Of a stretch of 64,000 nucleotides of DNA, positions 45,156 to 54,456 are shown piece after piece. The position numbers and the translations under genes were made by a program. Origin of the DNA: Streptomyces sp. SAI-135 (lineage in GTDB: Bacteria > Actinomycetota > Actinomycetes > Streptomycetales > Streptomycetaceae); NCBI RefSeq assembly GCF_029893805.1, contig NZ_JARXYP010000002.1, positions 3,968,001 to 4,032,000 on the forward strand. The letters run 5' to 3'. Position 1 is the first letter of the stretch. Each line of letters starts with the position of its first letter. The notes under the pieces were generated by a model, which ran no database searches, was not told where the DNA came from, and saw nothing but the letters and a program-made list of their open reading frames with translations.

Positions 45156-45461
45156 ATGTCCGATCAGCACGGCTACTCCGAACACGACGTCCAGCGGGAA
45201 GTCTCCGAACTCCAGGCCAAGTCGGCCACCGCGGCCCGGATCTTCGACCTGCGCCGCATCATCGGCGGCCTGTTCGTCCTCTACGGCGTCATCGTCACGA
45301 TCGCCGGCATCAACCCCTCCGACTCCTCCCTCGACAAGTCGGAGGGCGTCAACATCAACCTGTGGACCGGCCTGGGAATGCTGGCGCTCGGCATCTTCTT
45401 CCTGATCTGGCAGAAACTGAAGCCGGCGGCCCCGGTACAGGTGGAGACACCGGAGGAGTGA
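45156..45461 (+). CDS. Small two-helix membrane protein, symporter partner
   Basis: 101 residues with helices at ~33-52 (IIGGLFVLYGVIVTIAGI) and ~68-86 (LWTGLGMLALGIFFLIWQKL), soluble charged N-terminus. No family name is known to me. Its position 20 bp behind the SSS symporter, with GGAGG in the gap, implies cotranscription and perhaps an accessory role. Confidence 0.7.
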   Translation: MSDQHGYSEHDVQREVSELQAKSATAARIFDLRRIIGGLFVLYGVIVTIAGINPSDSSLDKSEGVNINLWTGLGMLALGIFFLIWQKLKPAAPVQVETPEE

Positions 45462-45833
45462 CACCGGGTGCGGACCGGTGGGGGTTGGCCGCGCAGTTCC
45501 CCGCGCCCCTGAGGAGTTGCAGTCACCTGCGCCGCGACGAACCGTTCGCCGTACCGCGCGCCACGACGGTCGGTTGGCCGCGTACGGCGCGCAGGGGACG
45601 GGGTGGGGGGTGTCCGCCCGCAGCGGCCGGCGTCCGTTACCGGGCCCCTTCTTCGAGGGACCGAGCCGCCGGACCGAGGACGGATACCCCCCACCCCGGC
45701 CCCGACCCCACCACCGGACCGCACGCGCTACACAAGCCCCCAGAGACCGCAACGGGCCGCCGCAGGCATTCAGGGGCGCGGGGAACTGCGCACAACGCCC
45801 GCCCCCACCCACCCGCGCCGGCGTCCGATCACC
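45462..45833. repeat. Intergenic region bounded by a 22-bp inverted repeat
   Basis: No gene is supported in these 372 bp between the convergent small membrane-protein and response-regulator genes. Perfect 22-bp inverted copies of an element (45491-45512 and 45770-45791; core GCGCAGTTCCCC on one strand) lie 258 bp apart. The same G/C-rich sequence is, from memory, very common between Streptomyces genes. Confidence 0.7.
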
Positions 45834-46517
45834 TCACCCGGTTCCACCGCCGGAGGCACCCGCCCGGTCCAGCAGCCCCGTCCGCGCAGCCAACGCCGCC
45901 GCCTCCAGCCGAGACCCCACCCCCAGCTTCATCAGCACCCGCTGCACATGCGTCCGGGCCGTGGACGGCGCTATCCCCATCCCCGCCGCGATCAGCCGCG
46001 TGTCCTCCCCGTCGGCCACCCGCACCAGCACCTCCACCTCCCGGGGTGTCAGCATCTGCAGCAGCCGCTGTCCCTCGTCGTCCGGCTGGGCGGCGGGGTT
46101 CAGCAGTTCGCTGAACGCCCCCTGGAGCAACTGCGGAGCGACCGCCGCCTCCCCCGCCCGGGCCTTCATGATCGCCCGCTCGACCCCCTCGATCCGCTCG
46201 TCGTGCCGCACATAGCCGGAGGCCCCCGCGGCGAACGCGGCGGCGATCCCGCGAGGGCTCGGCACCGGACCCAGCACCAGCACCGCCACCTGCGGCCGCT
46301 CCCGCTTGATCTTCACGACCGGGTCGAACATCCCCGGCTCGGCCGGTGTGGCCGTCCCCAGCAGGCACACCTCGGGCGCCCGGCTGATCACCAGCTCCGC
46401 CGCCCCCGCGGCAGGCGCCGCCGCCGCGAGCACCCGGTGCCCGCGCAGTTTCAGCGCCGAGGCCAGCGCCTCGGCGAGCAATCGGTGGTCGTCGACCACC
46501 ATGAGCCGAACTCCCAT
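45834..46517 (-). CDS. Atypical NarL-type response regulator lacking the phosphoacceptor Asp
   Basis: 227 residues. Receiver start RLMVVDDHRLLAEALASAL keeps the acidic pair, but the strand that should end in the phosphorylated Asp reads PEVCLLGTATP, with Gly54 in its place; the conserved Lys is also replaced (GASGYVRHD). LuxR HTH: LQMLTPREVEVLVRVADGEDTRLIAAG and APSTARTHVQRVLMKLGVGS. It is therefore unlikely to be controlled by phosphorylation. ATG at 46517; stands alone. Confidence 0.85.
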   Translation of the reverse strand: MGVRLMVVDDHRLLAEALASALKLRGHRVLAAAAPAAGAAELVISRAPEVCLLGTATPAEPGMFDPVVKIKRERPQVAVLVLGPVPSPRGIAAAFAAGASGYVRHDERIEGVERAIMKARAGEAAVAPQLLQGAFSELLNPAAQPDDEGQRLLQMLTPREVEVLVRVADGEDTRLIAAGMGIAPSTARTHVQRVLMKLGVGSRLEAAALAARTGLLDRAGASGGGTG

Positions 46518-46746
46518 CGACCAACCCCCCAGTCACCCCGATGGATCCGCGTGAATGCCCCACGGTGAAGCCCACTGATCCGCACAGGCGGAGGACCTCT
46601 CCCGGCACTCTCTCCCGGCACCCCCGCCCTTCATGCCCCCGGAAGCTACACGCTAGTTCGACGTTGCGCTTCCCCTACCGGTGAGAAGTGTCCCGGAAGT
46701 GCTGAATTCCCGGCTTTCCTGTCGTTCGAGGACGATGTGCCGCACC

Positions 46747-46771
46747 TTCACGCGTCCCTTCACACGTCCCT

Positions 46772-46782
<11 letters not shown>
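46747..46782 (-). repeat. Three 12-bp tandem repeats at the 3' end of the ABC-F gene
   Basis: TTCACGCGTCCC, TTCACACGTCCC and TTCACGCGTCTT run in tandem (46747-46758, 46759-46770, 46771-46782). The third includes the stop codon of the ABC-F gene (46772-46774). Confidence 0.7.
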
Positions 46783-48574
<1,792 letters not shown>

Positions 48575-48623
48575 TTCTCTCCTGCCCAGGGGGATCGATC
48601 GACCCTCCAGGGTAGTCCGACCG

Positions 48624-49523
48624 CTACGGCCGGATCACCGTCGCACCCGGCACCGGCCCCGTGGCCGTGCGCACCGCCCGGCAGGTGCCGGAGGCGCGCA
48701 GTGCGTCCGCGATCCCCGCGGCGGCCTCGCGGTCACGGGCGAGGAAGGCCGTGGTCGGCCCCGACCCCGAGACGAGCCCGGCGAGGGCGCCCGCGGCACT
48801 GCCCGCCGCGAGGGTGTCGGCCAGTTCCGGGAAGAGGGAGAGCGCGGCGGGCTGGAGGTCGTTGGAGACGGCGGCGGCGAGCGCGTCCGGGTCGCCCTCG
48901 GCCAGCGCGTCGAGCAGCTGCTCGGAGGCGACGGGCTCGGGGACGTCGAGGCCCGCGGTGAGCCGGTCGAACTCCCGGAAGACGGCCGGGGTGGACAGTC
49001 CGCGCTCCGCCATCGCGAACACCCACGAGAAGGTGCCGCCGACGTCGAGGGCGCGCAGCTTCTCCCCGCGTCCGGTTCCGAGCGCGGCCCCGCCGACCAG
49101 GCTGAACGGCACGTCGCTGCCCAACTCGGCGCAGATGTCGAGCAGTTCCTCGCGCGGGGCGCCGGTGCCCCACAGCGCGTCGCAGGCCAGGAGCGCACCG
49201 GCGCCGTCCGCGCTGCCGCCGGCCATGCCGCCGGCGACGGGGATGTCCTTGGCGATGTGGATGTGGACGGCGGGCTCCAGACCGCGGCGCTCCGCCAGGG
49301 CGATCGCCGCGCGGGCCGCCAGATTGGTGCGGTCCAGGGGGACCTGGGCGGCGTCGGGGCCCTCGCAGGTGACGCGGAGCCCGTCGGCCGGGGTCACGGT
49401 CACCTCGTCGTGGAGGCCGACCGCGAGGAAGACGTTGGCCAGGTCGTGGAAGCCGTCGGGGCGGGCGGCGCCGACGGCGAGCTGGACGTTGACCTTGGCG
49501 GGGACGCGGACGGTGACGCTCAC
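48624..49523 (-). CDS. ispE: 4-diphosphocytidyl-2-C-methyl-D-erythritol kinase
   Basis: 299 residues, GHMP kinase of the MEP isoprenoid pathway; it phosphorylates CDP-methylerythritol. Start VRVPAKVNVQLAVGAARPDGFHDLANVFLA, and ATP loop IPVAGGMAGGSADGAGALLA. GTG at 49523 overlaps the TGA of ksgA (GTGA), the standard Streptomyces order ksgA-ispE. Confidence 0.95.
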   Translation of the reverse strand: MSVTVRVPAKVNVQLAVGAARPDGFHDLANVFLAVGLHDEVTVTPADGLRVTCEGPDAAQVPLDRTNLAARAAIALAERRGLEPAVHIHIAKDIPVAGGMAGGSADGAGALLACDALWGTGAPREELLDICAELGSDVPFSLVGGAALGTGRGEKLRALDVGGTFSWVFAMAERGLSTPAVFREFDRLTAGLDVPEPVASEQLLDALAEGDPDALAAAVSNDLQPAALSLFPELADTLAAGSAAGALAGLVSGSGPTTAFLARDREAAAGIADALRASGTCRAVRTATGPVPGATVIRP

Positions 49524-50401
49524 TGCTGGACCGGCTCCTTGTGCGGTGCGTGCTCGGCGATGCGCGCGAACTCCTCGACGGTGAGCGCCTCCCCGCGGGC
49601 CTGGGGCGAGACCCCGGCCGCCACGAGGGCGGTCTCGGCGGCCGCGGCCGAACCGGCCCACCCGGCGAGCGCGGCCCGCAGGGTCTTGCGGCGTTGGGCG
49701 AAGGCCGCGTCGACGACGGCGAACACCTCTCGCTTGGCGGCGGTCGTCTTGATCGGCTCGGTCCTGCGGGTGAGCGCGACGAGGCCGCTGTCGACGTTCG
49801 GGGCGGGCCAGAAGACGTTCCGGCCGATCGACCCGGCCCGCTTGACCTCGGCGTACCAGTTGGCCTTCACGGACGGGACGCCGTAGACCTTGGAACCGGG
49901 CGCCGCGGCGAGCCGGTCGGCGACCTCCGCCTGCACCATGACGAGGGTGCGCTCGATGCTCGGGAAGGTGTCGAGCATGTGCAGCAGCACGGGTACGGCG
50001 ACGTTGTACGGGAGGTTCGCGACCAGGGCCGTCGGCGCGGGGCCGGGGAGGTCGGTGACGTGCATCGCGTCCGAGTGCACCAGGGCGAAGCGGTCGGCCC
50101 GGTCCGGGATGCGCGCGGCGACGGTGGCGGGGAGTGCGGAGGCGAGTACGTCGTCGATCTCCACGGCCGTGACGTGGGCGGCCGCCTCCAGGAGGGCGAG
50201 GGTGAGCGAGCCGAGCCCTGGGCCGACCTCCACGACGGCGTCCTCGGGACCCACGTCGGCGGTCCGCACGATCCTGCGGACCGTGTTCGCGTCGATCACG
50301 AAGTTCTGGCCGCGCTGCTTGGTGGGACGTACGCCGAGCACGGCGGCGAGTTCGCGGATGTCGGCGGGGCCGAGGAGGGAGTCTGGGGAGGGGCTGCTCA
50401 C
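49520..50401 (-). CDS. rsmA: 16S rRNA (adenine1518/1519-N6)-dimethyltransferase
   Basis: 293 residues, KsgA. It dimethylates two adjacent adenines near the 3' end of 16S rRNA. KQRGQNFVIDANTVRRIV, SAM motif VVEVGPGLGSLTLALLE, and the N6-methylase motif ANLPYNVAVPVLLHML. GTG start; 44 bp after rpfB. Confidence 0.96.
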   Translation of the reverse strand: MSSPSPDSLLGPADIRELAAVLGVRPTKQRGQNFVIDANTVRRIVRTADVGPEDAVVEVGPGLGSLTLALLEAAAHVTAVEIDDVLASALPATVAARIPDRADRFALVHSDAMHVTDLPGPAPTALVANLPYNVAVPVLLHMLDTFPSIERTLVMVQAEVADRLAAAPGSKVYGVPSVKANWYAEVKRAGSIGRNVFWPAPNVDSGLVALTRRTEPIKTTAAKREVFAVVDAAFAQRRKTLRAALAGWAGSAAAAETALVAAGVSPQARGEALTVEEFARIAEHAPHKEPVQQ

Positions 50402-50445
50402 GTGGACAGCCTAACCGCGGGCCGGCGGGCGCCGGTCCCGCCCGC

Positions 50446-51828
50446 TCATCCCTGCAGACGGCCGCCGCAGTGCGGCCAAGGGCTCGCTCCCCGCCGTACG
50501 TACAGCTTCTTCGCCCGGAAGGTCTGCTCCGCCGCCGGTGCGTCCTGCGGGCGGCCGGAGCCCCCGAGGCCCTGCCAGGTCCGCGTGTCGAACTGGTAGA
50601 GGCCGCCGTACGTGCCCGACGGGTCCACCGCGTTCGGACGGCCGCCGGACTCGCAGACGGCGAGGCCCTGCCAGTTCAGGTGGTCCGCGCCCCGCACGGA
50701 GGTGGGCATCGGCCTGGTGCCGACGCGCACGATCTGGGTGCGGGGTTCCCGGACCACCTCGACCCTGGTCCGGCGCGGTTTCTGTCGCACCCCGTTGACG
50801 GTCCGCAGGGAGTACGTGACCCGCCGCACGCCCGGTGCCCCGGCCTGCTCCACGACCTCCGTGCCCTTGAAGAGGGAGTCGTCCTCGCTCCGCTGCTCCC
50901 GGTAGGGGATCTGCTCCTCGCGCACCTCCTTCGACCCCGTGATCCGCAGCACCGTGACGGTCTGGCCCTCGCGGGGGAAGCTGCCCGGCGCCACCGAGGT
51001 GGTGTCCATCCCGCTCAGCGTGACCCCGGCCTGCTCGACGGCCTCCGCCACGGTCGCCGCGTTCGTGCGGATCGTCCGTGCCCGGCCGTCGGCCATGATC
51101 GTCACGGAGCGTTCGGTGCGCACGTCCAGCGCGAGCCCCTCCCGCCCGATCCGCCGGGAGCGCGAGGTGGACAGGTAGGCGCCCTCGGCGCGCACGCCGA
51201 GCTGTTCGAGCGCCGCGTCGACCGTGCGGGCCGTGGTCCACACCTCACGCCGGTGCCCGTCGAGCGTGAGCCGCACGGGGCGGCCGTAGCGCACCGCGAC
51301 CTCGTCGCCGCTGGCGAGCTGTTCGCCGGGGGCGGGCGCGACCACGTCGTGCGCCCCCACCTCGACCCCCTCCTCGGCGAGCAGTTCGGTCACGTCGTCG
51401 GCGAAGGTGTGCAGCGTCCGGGGCTTGCCGTCGACGGTGAGCTCGATCGCCTTGTCCTTGGCGACGAACGCGGTGGTGCCGCCGGCGAGGAACGCGACCA
51501 CCAGTGCCTGCGGGAGCAGCCGTCTCATCGCCGCCCCGTCCGGCCGTTCCGCGTACCGCGCCCGGCGCCGGCGCGCGGCCCGCCGCCCCGCTCCGGCACG
51601 CACTCCGGGCACGGTCGGCAGCTCGGAACCGGGCGCCTCGTAGGCGGGCCGGTAGGTGTCCTCGTACGGCGGGACCGGCGTCCCGTACACCCCGTACGGG
51701 AGCGTGTCCGCGGTGTGCGGGCCGGTGGGGGGCGTGTCCCAACCGCCGTACGCCGGTGGGTCGTACGGCTCGGTCGGGCCGTAGGACTCGTACGGCTCGT
51801 ATGTCGTCTCGTACTGCGAGCTGCTCAC
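50446..51828 (-). CDS. rpfB: Resuscitation-promoting factor RpfB-like
   Basis: 460 residues. The Tyr/Pro-rich cytoplasmic N-terminus (~1-100) is followed by one membrane helix (~102-122, LLPQALVVAFLAGGTTAF). Three DUF348 repeats (each with ELTVDGKPRTLHTFADDVTELL-like start; ~125-280), a G5 domain (~285-370) and a C-terminal Rpf transglycosylase domain (NWQGLAVCESGGRPNAVD, catalytic Glu in CESGG) follow. It cleaves peptidoglycan in germination and growth restart. GTG start. Confidence 0.93.
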   Translation of the reverse strand: MSSSQYETTYEPYESYGPTEPYDPPAYGGWDTPPTGPHTADTLPYGVYGTPVPPYEDTYRPAYEAPGSELPTVPGVRAGAGRRAARRRRARYAERPDGAAMRRLLPQALVVAFLAGGTTAFVAKDKAIELTVDGKPRTLHTFADDVTELLAEEGVEVGAHDVVAPAPGEQLASGDEVAVRYGRPVRLTLDGHRREVWTTARTVDAALEQLGVRAEGAYLSTSRSRRIGREGLALDVRTERSVTIMADGRARTIRTNAATVAEAVEQAGVTLSGMDTTSVAPGSFPREGQTVTVLRITGSKEVREEQIPYREQRSEDDSLFKGTEVVEQAGAPGVRRVTYSLRTVNGVRQKPRRTRVEVVREPRTQIVRVGTRPMPTSVRGADHLNWQGLAVCESGGRPNAVDPSGTYGGLYQFDTRTWQGLGGSGRPQDAPAAEQTFRAKKLYVRRGASPWPHCGGRLQG

Positions 51829-51882
51829 GCCGACACGCTCCAGGGGCCGAGGGGTCCAGAGGGGTCCGGATCGGGCCCACAG

Positions 51883-51911
51883 AACCTAGCGGAGCGACCG
51901 TCACTCTCCAA
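51883..51911 (-). promoter_or_regulatory. Candidate rpfB promoter
   Basis: On the minus strand, TTGGAG (51906-51911) and TAGGTT (51883-51888) are separated by exactly 17 bp, a good match to the housekeeping sigma factor, giving a leader of about 45-50 nt to the GTG. Confidence 0.55.
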
Positions 51912-51946
51912 AGCGGCGCGGCTACCCGGAGTTACGTTCGACGGGG

Positions 51947-52831
51947 TCAGTACCCGAAGGCGCGTGCGGTGTTCGCGGCGAGTGCCGTGGCCAAGGCGTC
52001 CTCGTCGATGCCGCGCACGGCGGCCATGGCGCGCACCGTGACCGGAATGAGATAGGGGGCGTTGGGCCGTCCGCGGTACGGCGCCGGCGTCAGGAAGGGC
52101 GCGTCGGTCTCCACGAGGAGGAGTTCGAGGGGGGCCACGGCCACCGCGTCCCGCAGGTTCTGGGCGTTCTTGAAGGTGACGTTGCCGGCGAAGGACATGA
52201 AGTAGCCCTCGCGGGCGCACACTTCGGCCATCTCCGCGTCGCCGGAGTAGCAGTGGAAGACGGTCCGCTCGGGGGCACCTTCCTCCTTGAGGACGCGCAG
52301 CACGTCGTCGTGGGCGTCGCGGTCGTGGATGACGAGCGCCTTGCCGTGCCGCTTGGCCATCTCGATGTGGGCGCGGAAGGACGCCTCCTGCGCCTCCTTG
52401 CCCTCGGGCCCGGTGCGGAAGTGGTCGAGGCCGGTCTCGCCGACGCCCTTGACCTGCGGGAGTGCGGCCAGACGGTCGATCTCCGCGAGCGCCTCGTCGA
52501 GCGCCCCGGTGCCGCCGGCCCGGCGCGCGCCCTGCCGGGACCAGCCGTCGGGGTCGCCGTGGACGATCCGGGGCGCCTCGTTGGGGTGCAGCGCGACGGT
52601 GGCGTGGACGGCGTCGTACCGGGCCGCCGTCTCGGCGGCCCAGCGGGAGCCCCGTACGTCGCAGCCGACCTGGACGACCGTGGTCACCCCGACCGACGCG
52701 GCTTTGGCGAGCCCCTCCTCCACGGTCCCGTCCTGCATGTCCAGGTGGGTGTGGGAGTCGGCGACCGGTACCCGCAGCGGTTCCGGGAGCGGCGGGGCCG
52801 CGTTCTTCTCGCGGGGGCTGTTCGAAGGCAT
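51947..52831 (-). CDS. tatD: TatD family metal-dependent deoxyribonuclease
   Basis: 294 residues, TIM-barrel hydrolase. Metal ligands: VADSHTHLD (HxH), GVGETGLDHF (Glu), LVIHDRDAHDD (His), FHCYSG (His), and LVETDAPFLTP (Asp). It acts on DNA 3' ends. Just upstream of rpfB-ksgA-ispE, a conserved actinobacterial order. Confidence 0.94.
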   Translation of the reverse strand: MPSNSPREKNAAPPLPEPLRVPVADSHTHLDMQDGTVEEGLAKAASVGVTTVVQVGCDVRGSRWAAETAARYDAVHATVALHPNEAPRIVHGDPDGWSRQGARRAGGTGALDEALAEIDRLAALPQVKGVGETGLDHFRTGPEGKEAQEASFRAHIEMAKRHGKALVIHDRDAHDDVLRVLKEEGAPERTVFHCYSGDAEMAEVCAREGYFMSFAGNVTFKNAQNLRDAVAVAPLELLLVETDAPFLTPAPYRGRPNAPYLIPVTVRAMAAVRGIDEDALATALAANTARAFGY

Positions 52832-52877
52832 GCCCCGATCCTACGAAAGGGGCATGCCCGCCCGGGTTCCGGTGCGG

Positions 52878-53276
52878 TCAGCTCGCCTTGCGCTGGAAGA
52901 CGTGCAGCAGGTCGGCCAGGTGCCAGTGGTGCTCCTCGCCCGGCTCCCGTACCGGGTCCCCGGGCGCCGGTGCCTCCACGGGCCCGGCGGCGGGCGTGCG
53001 GTGCCGGTGGTGGTCGGCGTCCCGGGTGGCGGCGACCCGGCCGGGCCGCATGATCCGTACGACGTGGTGGTCGCAGTTCGCGCAGGTGGGCCGGGAGAGC
53101 GGAGAGGGCACGACCCGTCCGTCCACCACGTACTGCACGAACTCCCTGCCGTCGCCGTCGACGTGGTGCTCTATCGCGTACGACTGCTCCCAGCCGTGCC
53201 CGCAGCGCATGCAGGCGAAGGAGTAGGACTCGTTGACCACGGCCGTGGCACCGGGGTGCCCTGCGATCTCGCTCAT
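52878..53276 (-). CDS. Zinc-ribbon-like small protein
   Basis: 132 residues. Two CxxC pairs, FACMRCGHGWEQ (~23-34) and RPTCANCDHH (~66-75), surround a small beta domain (AIEHHVDGDGREFVQYVV). The C-terminus is Pro/His-rich, ending HLADLLHVFQRK. No function known. ATG at 53276 is preceded by AGGAG. First gene of the minus-strand group leading into tatD (46-bp gap). Confidence 0.75.
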   Translation of the reverse strand: MSEIAGHPGATAVVNESYSFACMRCGHGWEQSYAIEHHVDGDGREFVQYVVDGRVVPSPLSRPTCANCDHHVVRIMRPGRVAATRDADHHRHRTPAAGPVEAPAPGDPVREPGEEHHWHLADLLHVFQRKAS

Positions 53277-53489
53277 GCCAGCTCCTGTGTGTCCGCTGGT
53301 TCGAAGGACGGGTACGTCCCTCACCCCAGTGGACGCCTCCCGGGAGCCGATGGCGACAGGCCTGTCGACTGTTGGACCCGATTTGGACTTTCCTTGCCGA
53401 ACCGGACCGTCCGACCCCGTGGAGCTTTGCATTCCGGGACACCGCTTTGCGAGCACATGGGGCGCACGCTCAGACGTCATGCGCCCTGC

Positions 53490-54371
53490 TCAGAGGGGGT
53501 GTGACCCACCTCGTCCGGCACCCGGGGAGGGGGCGTTCTTCGCGGCGACGACCGCATCGAACACCACCCTCTTGGGGACGCCCGCCTCCACGGCCACGGC
53601 GGCGATCGCCTCCTTGCGCCGCTCCCCCGCCTCCTCGCGCACCCGCACCCGGCGCACCAGTTCCGTGTCGTCGATCTCCCCGGCCCCCTTCTCGGGCGCC
53701 CCCTCGACGACGACGGTGATCTCCCCTCGGACCCCGTCCGCGGCCCACTCTGCGAGTGTGCCCAGCGCCCCCCGCTTGACCTCCTCGTACGTCTTGGTCA
53801 ACTCCCGGCACACGGCGGCCCGCCGGTCCGCGCCGAACACCTCGGCCATGGCCGCGAGGGTGTCGTCGAGCCGGTGGGGAGCCTCGAAGTACACCAGGGT
53901 GCGCCGCTCCTCGGCGACCTCCCTCAGCCGCGACAGCCGCTCGCCGGCCTTGCGCGGCAGGAACCCCTCGAAGCAGAACCGGTCGACGGGCAGCCCGGAC
54001 AGGGCGAGCGCGGTGAGGACGGCGGACGGTCCCGGTACGGCGGTGACCCGGACGTCCTTCTCCACGGCCGCGGCGACCAGCCGGTACCCGGGGTCGGACA
54101 CCGACGGCATCCCGGCGTCGGTGACGAGCAGCACGCGGGCGCCGCCGAGGAGTTCCTCGACGAGTTCGGGGGTGCGGGCGGCCTCGTTGCCCTCGAAGTA
54201 CGACACGATCCGCCCCTTGGGCGTCACGCCGAGCCCCTGCGTCAGCCGCCGCAGCCGCCGGGTGTCCTCGGCCGCGACCACGTCGGCCGCGGTCAGTTCC
54301 GCCGCGAGCCGGGGTGGGGCGTCCGCGATGTCGCCGATGGGGGTGCCTGCGAGGACAAGGGTTCCAGTCAC
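53490..54371 (-). CDS. rsmI: 16S rRNA (cytidine1402-2'-O)-methyltransferase
   Basis: 293 residues, tetrapyrrole-methylase fold. LVLAGTPIGDIADAPPRLAAEL and VAAEDTRRLRRL are the family start; VLLVTDAGMPSVSDPGYRLV and VPGPSAVLTALALSGLPVDRFCFEGFLP follow. It methylates the ribose of C1402 in the decoding centre. GTG start with GGAGG ahead. Divergent from pmt, as in other actinobacteria. Confidence 0.95.
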   Translation of the reverse strand: MTGTLVLAGTPIGDIADAPPRLAAELTAADVVAAEDTRRLRRLTQGLGVTPKGRIVSYFEGNEAARTPELVEELLGGARVLLVTDAGMPSVSDPGYRLVAAAVEKDVRVTAVPGPSAVLTALALSGLPVDRFCFEGFLPRKAGERLSRLREVAEERRTLVYFEAPHRLDDTLAAMAEVFGADRRAAVCRELTKTYEEVKRGALGTLAEWAADGVRGEITVVVEGAPEKGAGEIDDTELVRRVRVREEAGERRKEAIAAVAVEAGVPKRVVFDAVVAAKNAPSPGAGRGGSHPL

Positions 54372-54456
54372 CTCCCCATCCTCCCAGCAGCGCCCCGAAC
54401 CGGACGCATCCGCCCATGCACGGGACTCACACAGCGCCGTTCCTTACGATGGCGCG

